53,991 nucleotides of DNA, taken from assembly GCA_025454315.1 (NCBI GenBank), contig JALOOP010000002.1:1-53991 (forward strand), read 5' to 3'. The position numbers and the translations under genes were made by a program. Of the stretch, positions 7,531-15,320 are shown in pieces. The notes below the pieces were generated by a model. It was not told the origin of the DNA. It ran no database searches and saw only the letters and a program-made list of their open reading frames with translations. Numbering within the stretch: the stretch's first letter is position 1; each line of letters begins with the position of its first letter. Origin of the DNA: Oculatellaceae cyanobacterium Prado106 (lineage in GTDB: Bacteria > Cyanobacteriota > Cyanobacteriia > Elainellales > Elainellaceae).

Positions 7531-7531
7531 C

Positions 7532-7660
7532 TGTAGGTTGGGTGGAGCGTAGCGCAACCCAACCTACAGCCGTAAATCTTGATCCGGTGCCAGGATCAGC
7601 GAATCCACTCCAAGCGCTCTAGTAGGGTGTTAGGTTGCGCTTTGTTCCACCCAACCTACA
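7532..7660. mobile_element. MITE-like element with 28-bp terminal inverted repeats
   Basis: The left end TGTAGGTTGGGTGGAGCGTA (continuing GCGCAACC, to 7559) and the right end read in reverse (TGTAGGTTGGGTGGAACAAA, then GCGCAACC) match in 25 of 28 bases. The 129-bp element encodes nothing. It splits the tandem array, one unit of which resumes at 7669. No clear target-site duplication is seen. A related sequence is at 46421-46451. Confidence 0.7.
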
Positions 7661-7836
7661 ATTGTCGCTTGGTGAGTCGAGCGGAAAGGGAATCCCCATC
7701 CTGCTGTTGAGTGCCTAACGTTTTTAAAGGCAAGACTGTGACGGGGAATGGATCACCTCTTTTGACAACAATTCTTTTGCTTTCCATTACACTGTAGACA
7801 CCGTTACTCCCAGATCGTCTCATCCAGGTTACCCCT

Positions 7837-8793
7837 ATGGTCACCACACCCCGCCCCCAAATCCGTTCCCTTGATATTCGCTGGGAACGCCCCCCAGCCG
7901 ACTTTCAACTCGACGATACACCCGTGGAAAACACCGGACAGCCCCTCCTTGCCGGAGCATTGCGCGAAAGCCTGGAAATCACAGGACGCATTCAGCCGCA
8001 AACCCTGATCGCCTCCAACTTTGGACTCTGTGCCAAGGTCAATGGAGAACTCGTGATCAAAGCTCCTGACTGGCTCTACGTCCCCAAGGTCAATTCACTA
8101 GAGCACAATCGTAAAACCTACACGCCGCATTTAGAAGGAGATCTGCCCGTCCTCGTTTTGGAATTTCTGTCTGAAACGGACGGTGGCGAATATTCTCATC
8201 GCACGATTCCCCCCATTGGCAAGTGGCACTTCTACGAAGCCGTCCTCAAAGTCCCGGCCTACGGCATTTTGGAACCCGAGAGTGGGCTGCTGGAAATGTA
8301 TCGTTTGCAGGGCGATCGCTACGTCTTGGAAATGCCTGATGAAAATGGTCGCCATTGGTTTGAAGAACTTCAGCTTTTCCTAGGCACCTGGCACGGCGAA
8401 AAAGAAGGGCGATCGGGCTACTGGTTGCGCTGGTGGGACGGACAGGGAAATCTGCTGCCCTGGGCAATCGAACAGGTCGAGATGGAGCGGCAGCGCACCG
8501 AGGTGGAGCGCCAACGAGCAGAAGCAGAAAGCCAACGGGCAGAAGCAGAAAGCCAACGGGCAGAAGCAGAAAGCCAACGGGCAGAAGCAGAAAGCCAACG
8601 GGCAGAAGCAGAAAGCGGGCAGAAGCAGAAAGCCAACGGGCAGAGCGACTCGCGGAACTGCTGCGATCGCGGGGCATTGATCCAGATACAGTTCGCTAAT
8701 GCTTCGCTGATTTCAGCAGCGATAGTTTGCCTCAGAAGATGGCATCGACATCTATTGCCTCGGCAACAAAAGAAACTGCGACAAATAAAGTGA
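7837..8793 (+). CDS. Uma2 family endonuclease with repeat-borne frameshift
   Basis: Residues 1-215 are a Uma2/DUF820 PD-(D/E)xK nuclease-like domain: APDWLYVPKV supplies the PD and VLVLEFLSE the E-x-x-S motif. A coiled coil follows, built from the 7-residue repeat AEAESQR, encoded by 21-bp DNA units from 8518. The fifth unit (8602-8618) has only 17 bp. This 4-bp loss shifts the frame, and the open frame then runs through unrelated sequence and the 8783-8843 hairpin to 8793. In the restored frame the protein ends at 8699 with ERLAELLRSRGIDPDTVR, the usual C-terminus of Uma2 proteins, giving 288 residues. The 318-residue ORF given here is therefore the mutated product. The family's cellular role is unclear, although many copies occur in cyanobacterial genomes. 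Confidence 0.82.
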   Translation: MVTTPRPQIRSLDIRWERPPADFQLDDTPVENTGQPLLAGALRESLEITGRIQPQTLIASNFGLCAKVNGELVIKAPDWLYVPKVNSLEHNRKTYTPHLEGDLPVLVLEFLSETDGGEYSHRTIPPIGKWHFYEAVLKVPAYGILEPESGLLEMYRLQGDRYVLEMPDENGRHWFEELQLFLGTWHGEKEGRSGYWLRWWDGQGNLLPWAIEQVEMERQRTEVERQRAEAESQRAEAESQRAEAESQRAEAESQRAEAESGQKQKANGQSDSRNCCDRGALIQIQFANASLISAAIVCLRRWHRHLLPRQQKKLRQIK

Positions 8794-8843
8794 AGGTGGG
8801 GTGGGAGGTGCTTCTCATCCCCCACCCCACCTTCACTTTATTT
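8783..8843. terminator. Bidirectional terminator, 23-bp perfect stem
   Basis: The arms 8783-8805 (AAATAAAGTGAAGGTGGGGT, then GGG) and 8821-8843 are exact inverted complements around a 15-nt loop. The outer ends are AAATAAAG/CTTTATTT, so a T-rich tail follows in both directions. It sits between the convergent Uma2 and M16 genes. The frameshifted Uma2 ORF runs into it. Confidence 0.85.
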
Positions 8844-8877
8844 GCTAAGGCAATATAGCCTAAATACTCCAGCCTCT

Positions 8878-11679
8878 TCAGGTTCCTGGCCCTGCGGTCA
8901 CAATCACCATTTGATCTGGATGGATCAGATCCTGGATGGATGACTGAACTTCTGACAGGGTGACGGCGGCGATACGCTGGGGGAATTGGCGAATTTCTTC
9001 GCGGCTGAGGCCGTCGATCGCATTGCTGGCAATCTCGCTGACCAGGGTACTAGGATCGGCGAGATCGACCGGGTAGCTGCTGATTAGCGATCGCTTAGCA
9101 TTCTCCAGTTCGGCTGCGGTGATGCCTTGCTGGAACTGTTGCAGGAGGGCGATCGTGCTGTCGATGGCTTTGTTGGCATCTTCAGGGGCGGTTTGCATGG
9201 AGATGATGAAGGGGCCGGGGTTGATTCCGGTCTGGAAGTAGCTGTAGATGCCGTAGGTGAGTCCTTGGCGATCGCGCACTTCAGTTCCCAGACGGCTGGC
9301 GAGGGTATCTCCACCCAAAATCTGGTTCATCACCAACGCCGCGTAGAATCGAGGATCTTTCCGGGCAATGCCGCCATAGCCCATGAGCGTGACCGCTTCA
9401 GCCTTACCGGGCATAGTTGGATTGATGCGCGTTGTTCTGCGGGGTAGATTAATGGACGGCATCACTAACGTGGGGCGGGTGCCTGTGGCTTGCCAATTCG
9501 AGAAAGAAGTTTGGAGGAGCGATCGCACCCTTTCAGGATCAAAATCACCGACCAAGGCCAGGACGGTTGAATCTGGACGGTAGTGCGTTTGATAGAACTG
9601 TTGAATCTCCCGTTGGGTAATCCCTTTGAGACTGGCTTCGGTGGGGAAGGTGTGGAACGGGTGATTGGCGGGATAGATTGCTTGCTGGAAGGTGCGTCTG
9701 GCCAGGAACTGCGGATTATCAAGCTGGGCTTTGAGTGTGGTCAGTTCCCGCTGGCGGCTCAGTTCTACCTGGTCGGTGGGGAAGGTGGAAGTTTGCAGGA
9801 CTTCGGCCAGGGTTTGCACCAGATGGGGCAGGTCGGTGGCTAAAGCATTGCCTTGAATGTTCACGCCTTCTCGGTTCACCCCGAAGTTGAGGCTCGATCC
9901 ACGATCTTCCAGGGCGGTGGCCAAAGTCAGAGCGTCCTGGTTGCGGGTGCCGTTGAGCAAGTTGTCGGCAGTCAGCAGCGCTAATCCGGCCTTGGCCTCG
10001 CTGTCGTAGGCTGATCCTGCGTCAAGGTGGCCACTGAGGTTGACCGTGGGGGCACTGCTATCCTTGAGCAGCAGCACTTTTAGCCCATTGTTTAGCGTCA
10101 CTTCTTCGGGCAGGGGTTGGGGTGTGGTGTCGGCTGCGGCCAGGGCAGGTGGCAGATATCGCGCCACTTCAGCAGGATCGACGGGTTCACCGGGGCTGAA
10201 GTTTTCGGTGATGCGGCTAGAACTGCTGGAGGAGGTGCCGGGTTGGCCATCTGCCAGGGTGGGTTCAAATTGCCCGACGGTTTGCTGAGTTGGGTCTAGG
10301 TAAGTCTGGGCGACTCGCTGAATGTCGGCGGGGGTGACTTGGGCGATCGCCTGGAGATAGCGATCGCTGTATCGATAATCCCCCGCGATCGTTTGGTTAT
10401 AGGCCAACTGACTCGCCTGACTGCTAATATCCTGATTCCCCAGAACAAAGGAGGCTTGCAGTTGGGTTTTGGCGCGCTGCAATTCGGCCTGACTAACGGG
10501 TTGCTGCTGAAGATTGGTCAAAGCTTCTTGCAAGGCGGTCTGAACTTGGCTCATCTCTTTCCCTTGAGCCACGGTGACCGAGATATCGTACCAACCAGGT
10601 TCAATCATTTCAGCCGGATAAGCACTGACGGCACTGGCTAAGCCCTTTTCCACCAAGGCTTGATAAAGTCGGGAACTGCGTCCGCCTGTGAGAACCATAT
10701 CCATTAGATCGATCGCAGGCACATCGGGATGCTGAATATCGGGTAAAGGATAGACCACTTCGAGGAGGGCTGCGCTGCCGGGTTCCTGGAGGACAATGGG
10801 CGATCGCGCCACCTCAGTTCCAGTCGGACGGGTCTGGGAAGATGTCGATTGACCAATTCTCTGAGAAGATGCTTGAGCGGATGCATGATCCTCGGCAGTG
10901 CCCCGACGCGGCAACTTGCCAAAGTCTTGTTCAATGGTTTTCAGCGTGGAGGCGGTGTCAAAATCCCCGGTCACAACCAAGGTGGCATTATTCGGCGTGT
11001 AGTATTGCTGGTAATAGTCCCGGACTTGCTCCACGGTAAAGCTTTGGACATCGGCCTTGGTGCCACCCACGGGCAGACCATAGGGGCGATCGGGAAAAGC
11101 CGCTTTCATCACCGCACGATCGAGGCGATAGTTGGGACTATTTTCGTACCCCTGAAGCTCAGAAATCACCACGCGCTTTTCGCTGGTCAACTGACTGTCA
11201 CCAATCACGGAGTTTTCCATGCGATCGGCTTCTAGTGCCAGCAACGCATTCAGCTTGTCTCGTTCAACCGTACCGAAGTAGGCGGTTTCGTCGTAGCTGG
11301 TGAATGCATTGGACTGACTGCCCAGGGCGCTGAATAACCGACCGAATTGGATGGGGCGATCGCTCGTTCCCTTAAACATCAAATGTTCGAGCTGGTGAGA
11401 AATGCCATTTTGTCCGGCAGGTTCATTGCGCGACCCGACCCGATACCAGACCTGCACACTGACCACGGGTGCAGTATGAACTTCCTTCGTCAACACGGTT
11501 AGACCATTGGCTAATACCGTTTTCTTAACCCCTTGTGTAATCGATAACTGAGTCGCCGCTTGAGCCGGAGAGAAGAAGAACCGCAACGTGGGATCAGTCG
11601 TCAGGAAAACGGTGCTGAGTAAAATGCAGAGAAACAGCACAAAAAGCCGATAAGGGCGGAATTTGCGAAGGAATGTCAT
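8878..11679 (-). CDS. M16 family zinc metallopeptidase, two-domain, exported
   Basis: The 933-residue pitrilysin-family protein starts with a hydrophobic signal segment (about residues 10-42, ending SPAQA-ATQ). The first M16 unit carries the inverted zinc motif HQLEH (H95, E98, H99) and a downstream glutamate region ALEADRMEN. A Ser/Thr-rich hinge (about 460-500) precedes the second M16 unit, which lacks HxxEH (GLALLTADNLL at the equivalent place), as expected for the inactive half of the clam-shell. It degrades peptides in the periplasm or at the membrane; the substrate is unknown. It is monocistronic and terminates at the shared hairpin 8783-8843. Confidence 0.93.
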   Translation of the reverse strand: MTFLRKFRPYRLFVLFLCILLSTVFLTTDPTLRFFFSPAQAATQLSITQGVKKTVLANGLTVLTKEVHTAPVVSVQVWYRVGSRNEPAGQNGISHQLEHLMFKGTSDRPIQFGRLFSALGSQSNAFTSYDETAYFGTVERDKLNALLALEADRMENSVIGDSQLTSEKRVVISELQGYENSPNYRLDRAVMKAAFPDRPYGLPVGGTKADVQSFTVEQVRDYYQQYYTPNNATLVVTGDFDTASTLKTIEQDFGKLPRRGTAEDHASAQASSQRIGQSTSSQTRPTGTEVARSPIVLQEPGSAALLEVVYPLPDIQHPDVPAIDLMDMVLTGGRSSRLYQALVEKGLASAVSAYPAEMIEPGWYDISVTVAQGKEMSQVQTALQEALTNLQQQPVSQAELQRAKTQLQASFVLGNQDISSQASQLAYNQTIAGDYRYSDRYLQAIAQVTPADIQRVAQTYLDPTQQTVGQFEPTLADGQPGTSSSSSSRITENFSPGEPVDPAEVARYLPPALAAADTTPQPLPEEVTLNNGLKVLLLKDSSAPTVNLSGHLDAGSAYDSEAKAGLALLTADNLLNGTRNQDALTLATALEDRGSSLNFGVNREGVNIQGNALATDLPHLVQTLAEVLQTSTFPTDQVELSRQRELTTLKAQLDNPQFLARRTFQQAIYPANHPFHTFPTEASLKGITQREIQQFYQTHYRPDSTVLALVGDFDPERVRSLLQTSFSNWQATGTRPTLVMPSINLPRRTTRINPTMPGKAEAVTLMGYGGIARKDPRFYAALVMNQILGGDTLASRLGTEVRDRQGLTYGIYSYFQTGINPGPFIISMQTAPEDANKAIDSTIALLQQFQQGITAAELENAKRSLISSYPVDLADPSTLVSEIASNAIDGLSREEIRQFPQRIAAVTLSEVQSSIQDLIHPDQMVIVTAGPGT

Positions 11680-11807
11680 AAATTTGTAGCGTGGAGGAGT
11701 GGAGAATCGCCAAGCCCCTCCCAGTCACTGTGGAGCGGATTGACCTCGCTTACAGTTTAATTTTTATCCAACTGATTTGTACTTGAGATGTCGAACGGAT
11801 GGCAATC

Positions 11808-12089
11808 TTAGTCTAAATTTAAGATTTTCAGCTTTTCTATAACGACGGTGAAGATGCCCATGGCTGAAGCCACTGCCGCCAAGGCAAAAGCCGCTTCCAC
11901 CGGAAAGGCAAAAAAGATAATCGTGACCGAAACCAAATATCCCGTCACGCCCCAAATCAAAAAGCGAGGATTCTTGCCCCGATAAAGCCGATCCTCTTTC
12001 GGATGGCTTAAGTCGATCGCCGCCTTCGTCACCATGCGAATCGAAGCGCCAATCAAAGCAATACAACCCAACAGCAATACAGCAACCAT
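11808..12089 (-). CDS. Small hypothetical membrane protein
   Basis: From the ATG at 12089 it encodes 93 residues with an N-terminal hydrophobic helix (VAVLLLGCIALIGASI), a short basic loop ending KNPRFLIWG, and two further hydrophobic segments (about residues 44-85). I do not recognise a family. A GTG at 12194 overlaps the stop of the Uma2 gene and would add 35 residues without hydrophobic character; the ATG fits better because it puts a membrane helix at the N-terminus. The two genes are adjacent on the same strand. Confidence 0.55.
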   Translation of the reverse strand: MVAVLLLGCIALIGASIRMVTKAAIDLSHPKEDRLYRGKNPRFLIWGVTGYLVSVTIIFFAFPVEAAFALAAVASAMGIFTVVIEKLKILNLD

Positions 12090-12193
12090 ATTTTGTCCAC
12101 TTCTGCGCGAAAGATAGGCTATTGTTCCCCGCGTTTCACCGTTCCATACAAGCCTTTGGTCGCATTGTAAACTGGGATCATTGACTAGAATCA

Positions 12194-12757
12194 CTACTCC
12201 AACAACCAGGCAAACAGATCCCCAACCGTCAGGTGAAGATCATTCGCAAATGGCGGCATGGAGAGCTTTTCATCCGGCGCATCAAAGACTTCGGTTTCCC
12301 GCTTAGTGCTATACACAAACACCGTTTGCTCATCCGGATCAATCAACCAACCCATTTGAGTACCATGCTTCAGGCAATGAAGAATATTTTTGACTACTCT
12401 GGTTTGACTTTGATCAGGGGAAAGAATTTCGATCGTCCAATCCGGGGCAATCGTCACGGTGTTGGCAATTTCCCCATTTTCATCCCGAGGAATTCGTTCC
12501 CAGGTTAAAACGACGATATCTGGAACCACCGATCGCCCCCCAAACGTACAGCGCAGTTCTGGAAATGCCCGAGCAATGCGAGTCGGTTTGGTGATGCGAT
12601 TAATGGCGGGTACCAATTCTCCTTGAATGGCACTGTGTTTTCCTTGAGGCATTGGCTTTTGGATGATTTGACCGTCGATATATTCGCTGGCTGGCTTTGT
12701 TTCTGGAAGTTTCAGAAACTCCGCTAAGGTTAGAAACTTGGAAGGAATTTGTACCAT
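12194..12757 (-). CDS. Uma2 family endonuclease
   Basis: This 187-residue Uma2/DUF820 protein has the typical opening LTLAEFLKLPETKPASEYIDGQ, the catalytic-type VVPDIVVL (PD) at about residue 78-85, and PDWTIEILSPDQS (E-x-x-SP) at about 105-117, followed by a basic helix VVKNILHCLKHG. All the expected PD-(D/E)xK-like residues are present and the length is normal, so it is probably intact. The biological target is not known for this family. It is the second of three Uma2 genes in the window, and they are too different to be recent duplicates. Confidence 0.9.
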   Translation of the reverse strand: MVQIPSKFLTLAEFLKLPETKPASEYIDGQIIQKPMPQGKHSAIQGELVPAINRITKPTRIARAFPELRCTFGGRSVVPDIVVLTWERIPRDENGEIANTVTIAPDWTIEILSPDQSQTRVVKNILHCLKHGTQMGWLIDPDEQTVFVYSTKRETEVFDAPDEKLSMPPFANDLHLTVGDLFAWLLE

Positions 12758-12984
12758 TGTGAGCCTCCCTTGAATGCTGTCAGTCTAAGTTATACCTTGG
12801 TTAGGCTGAGAATATTGTACTGAGAATCGGTTCATGGCAATCAATTCATGAGAATGAGCCATGTTCTAACCCCTTCTAAAGGTTTCGGGCAGATCATCCT
12901 TTATAAGGAGGTTCGGCAGCTCAAGCTTTTCTAAGATCGCGGTAATTAGGCGGATCTTTTGTTTTCCTCTAGAGCTTGTGGTTT

Positions 12985-14037
12985 ATGACAAATATTCCGG
13001 TTTCTCCCTGGTCGTTGATGTCACAGACCTATTTCAAAGTATTGCCAGAGGTGCGAAACCAACTCCGCCACTGGCAGATCCAGGCACAGCGAATCCCCAA
13101 TTTAGAACTTCGCAAACAAGCTTTGGCCAGTCTTTCTGCCAAGCGATTTCACTGTGAAGGTGGAGCAATTTATGGTCTGTTAGCCCAAGAACATTGGCGG
13201 GATGCGATTCGGTTTATTGTAGCCTATCAAACGATTAGCGATTACTTGGATAATTTGTGCGATCGCAGCACCTCCCTCGATCCTGAAGACTTTCGATCGC
13301 TACATGGAGCTTTACTGGATGCACTAACCCCGATCGCCACCCCCGAAAACTATTACCGACTCCGCCTGGATCAAAATGACGGCAGCTATTTAAAAAACAT
13401 CGTTAACACCTGCCAGGAGATTCTTGGATCGCTTCCCCATTACGACAGCATTGCCCCCACACTGCATGAATTCGCAAACTATTATTGTGATCTCCAAGTT
13501 CACAAACATGTGCAAGTCGAAGACCGAGTACCGCGATTAAAACGATGGTTTTCCTTGCATCAAAAGCGATTACCTGAAATGCACTGGCATGAGTTCTCAG
13601 CCTGTGCTGGATCAACACTGGGAATTTTCTGTTTAGTCTCCTCTGCCTTTCATCAGGAATTACCTGAGCAGTTCACTCATCAGATGAGAACGAGTTATTT
13701 CCCATGGATGCAAGGATTACATATTCTGCTCGATTATTTGATTGACCAAGAAGAAGATCGCATTCATGGGGATCTCAATTTCTGTTCCTATTACCAAAGC
13801 AACGATGAAATGATGGGTCGGTTTCAACACTTCATCCAAAACACGAAAAGAAGCGTCGCCCAACTGCCTCACGCACAGTTTCACCAGCTTATGAGTCAAG
13901 CGCTTCTAGGCGTTTACTTGTCTAACAAAAAAGTCAAACGGCAGCAAGATGTCCAACAAATGACAAAGCAGTTGATTGAATGGGGCGGCAGCTCAGCTTC
14001 TTTCTTTTTTCGGAGCCGATTACTGCTATCCCATTGA
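12985..14037 (+). CDS. DUF2600 / tetraprenyl-beta-curcumene synthase-like terpene synthase
   Basis: The 350-residue helical protein matches the DUF2600/YtpB family, class IB terpene synthases; Bacillus YtpB cyclises a long all-trans polyprenyl diphosphate to a C35 product. The family opening is present (P.LRKQALASLSAKRFHCEGGA, residues 39-61). Two acid-rich metal-binding motifs are seen: DYLDNLCD (D86, D89, D93) and DYLIDQEED (D250-D258). These stand in for the DDxxD and NSE motifs of canonical terpene synthases. No prenyltransferase or squalene-hopene-cyclase gene lies nearby. The substrate and product here are unknown. An in-frame TTG at 12976 would add three residues; ATG at 12985 is used. 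Confidence 0.85.
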   Translation: MTNIPVSPWSLMSQTYFKVLPEVRNQLRHWQIQAQRIPNLELRKQALASLSAKRFHCEGGAIYGLLAQEHWRDAIRFIVAYQTISDYLDNLCDRSTSLDPEDFRSLHGALLDALTPIATPENYYRLRLDQNDGSYLKNIVNTCQEILGSLPHYDSIAPTLHEFANYYCDLQVHKHVQVEDRVPRLKRWFSLHQKRLPEMHWHEFSACAGSTLGIFCLVSSAFHQELPEQFTHQMRTSYFPWMQGLHILLDYLIDQEEDRIHGDLNFCSYYQSNDEMMGRFQHFIQNTKRSVAQLPHAQFHQLMSQALLGVYLSNKKVKRQQDVQQMTKQLIEWGGSSASFFFRSRLLLSH

Positions 14038-14049
14038 TCAACATTGATT

Positions 14050-14181
14050 AATGTCACTGAAATAACGAGCCGAACCGCCCCCCAGCCCCCAACTTTGGGG
14101 GAGCCGAGCCTTGAAAGTCCCCCATTTTGGGGAATTCTAGGGGGCGGTTCGTCGAGGACTTTGGCTGATTTCAGTGACATT
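14050..14181. mobile_element. MITE-like palindromic element
   Basis: The 14-bp ends AATGTCACTGAAAT (14050-14063) and ATTTCAGTGACATT (14168-14181) are exact inverted complements. Inside are nested inverted repeats (CGAACCGCCCCC / GGGGGCGGTTCG) and a CCCCCAACTTTGGGGG palindrome. There is no coding capacity. The core GCCCCC…CCAACTTTGGGGGA recurs at 18960-18990. Confidence 0.65.
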
Positions 14182-14208
14182 GATCTCATTGATCTCATGG
14201 ATGTAATC

Positions 14209-15078
14209 TCATGAAGAGCAGACATCAGAAATCCCATCCGCCGATCGTCGCAAAGCCGCAAACCTAGGCTGATCGGGATATTTCCGACTGGCTTTGAAGG
14301 CTGCGATCGCCGCTTCCTCGGGTCTTCCTAGTTGGTAGAGCGCTGCAATTTCGTAGAGGCGAGTACGTTGACCTTCTGAGGCGGGAGTATTGGCGAGTTC
14401 TAGCTTTTGAGCCTGCTGAAGAGATTGCAGGGCTTCGGGGTAGCGACCCAGTTGGTACAGGGCATAGCCGCGATCGCACAAAATATGAGAACTGTTGGGT
14501 TCATAGCGAAGAAAGCGATCGAAGGACTCCACGGCTTCGTCATAGCGATTCAGTTCCAGTAAAGCATCGCCCCGTTCATGGGCAAAGTCGCGCAGGTCGG
14601 GACGCAGGGCATAGGCTTGGTCGTAGCTGGCGATCGCCTCTTCAAAACGCCCTTGTTTTGCCAGAATCAGTCCGCGCTCTTGCCAGAGACGGTAATCTTG
14701 GGGATGCTCAAGGAGGGCTTCGTCGTAGATGGCGATCGCCTGGGGATAATCTTTCTGAGCCTCAAACCGTTTCGCCGCCCGAACATAGTGCAGCGGGTGA
14801 GCGGAGGGCTGAAATATGGAATTGTGATTTGTCTTGGAGCGAGTTTTACGGGTTCGCTGATGCTGCCACGCCCAACCTGCGGTTCCAAGCATGACTAGAA
14901 AGATAGCCCACCCGCTGCTTGAGCTATTCATCACCTGAGTAGACCCCAATCGCATGAGGAGGGTATCAGATCCGGTTGGAAGTTGGGCAGGCTGACTGGC
15001 TTGTAGAATACTTTGTTGCAGGTTGGATGGGGCGATCGCAGCGTCATTGCCATGAAACAAATCTATACCCAGGTTCAT
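14209..15078 (-). CDS. TPR-repeat membrane protein
   Basis: The 289-residue protein has a polar N-terminal stretch (1-52), one transmembrane helix (about 55-72, SGWAIFLVMLGTAGWAWQ), a basic stop-transfer segment (RTRKTRSKT) and a C-terminal TPR domain. I count at least four tetratricopeptide units, for example YPQAIAIYDEALLEHPQD, FEEAIASYDQAYALRPDL, YDEAVESFDRFLRYEPNS and YPEALQSLQQAQKLE. TPRs act as protein-protein interaction scaffolds. The orientation in the membrane (TPRs in the cytoplasm or periplasm) cannot be told apart. The partner is unknown. It ends 28 bp from the MITE at 14050-14181. Confidence 0.82.
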   Translation of the reverse strand: MNLGIDLFHGNDAAIAPSNLQQSILQASQPAQLPTGSDTLLMRLGSTQVMNSSSSGWAIFLVMLGTAGWAWQHQRTRKTRSKTNHNSIFQPSAHPLHYVRAAKRFEAQKDYPQAIAIYDEALLEHPQDYRLWQERGLILAKQGRFEEAIASYDQAYALRPDLRDFAHERGDALLELNRYDEAVESFDRFLRYEPNSSHILCDRGYALYQLGRYPEALQSLQQAQKLELANTPASEGQRTRLYEIAALYQLGRPEEAAIAAFKASRKYPDQPRFAALRRSADGISDVCSS

Positions 15079-15130
15079 ACTGAATCGATGGATGTAATAG
15101 GAGATACACCTATCTTATCCGATCCTTTCT

Positions 15131-15159
15131 AACCGCAGAGACGCAGAGACGCGGAGAGG
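15131..15159. repeat. Dispersed CGCAGAGACGCAGAG repeat, copy 2
   Basis: AACCGCAGAGACGCAGAGAC followed by GCGGAGAGG lies between the TPR gene and comEC. A purine tract (GAAAGGGGAAGGGCGAAAGG) follows at about 15168-15195. Confidence 0.85.
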
Positions 15160-15290
15160 AGGAAGGCGAAAGGGGAAGGGCGAAAGGCGAAAGGAGGACT
15201 CCCTGAGTTTTTGGATTGATGCATGGATGAGAACCAGAAATTCTCTGGCCTCTCCCTGTTTTTCTCCCTGAAACCCCTTTCCCCTTTCCC

Positions 15291-15320
15291 CCCACTCCCT
15301 ACTCCCCACTCCCTACTCCC
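15291..15320. repeat. Heptamer array (CCCACTC)n overlapping the comEC 3' end
   Basis: About four heptamer units CCCACTC/CCTACTC. The comEC stop codon (15299-15301, TAG on the minus strand) is made by the array, and the last residues (EGVGSGE) are encoded by it. Related arrays are at 20688-20760, 22648-22680 and 39584-39611. Confidence 0.85.

Noticed and set aside
7154-7562. Minus-strand ORFs of the Thr-Arg-Leu-Thr type
   Set aside because: They are translations of the 21-22-bp array and have no independent coding support.
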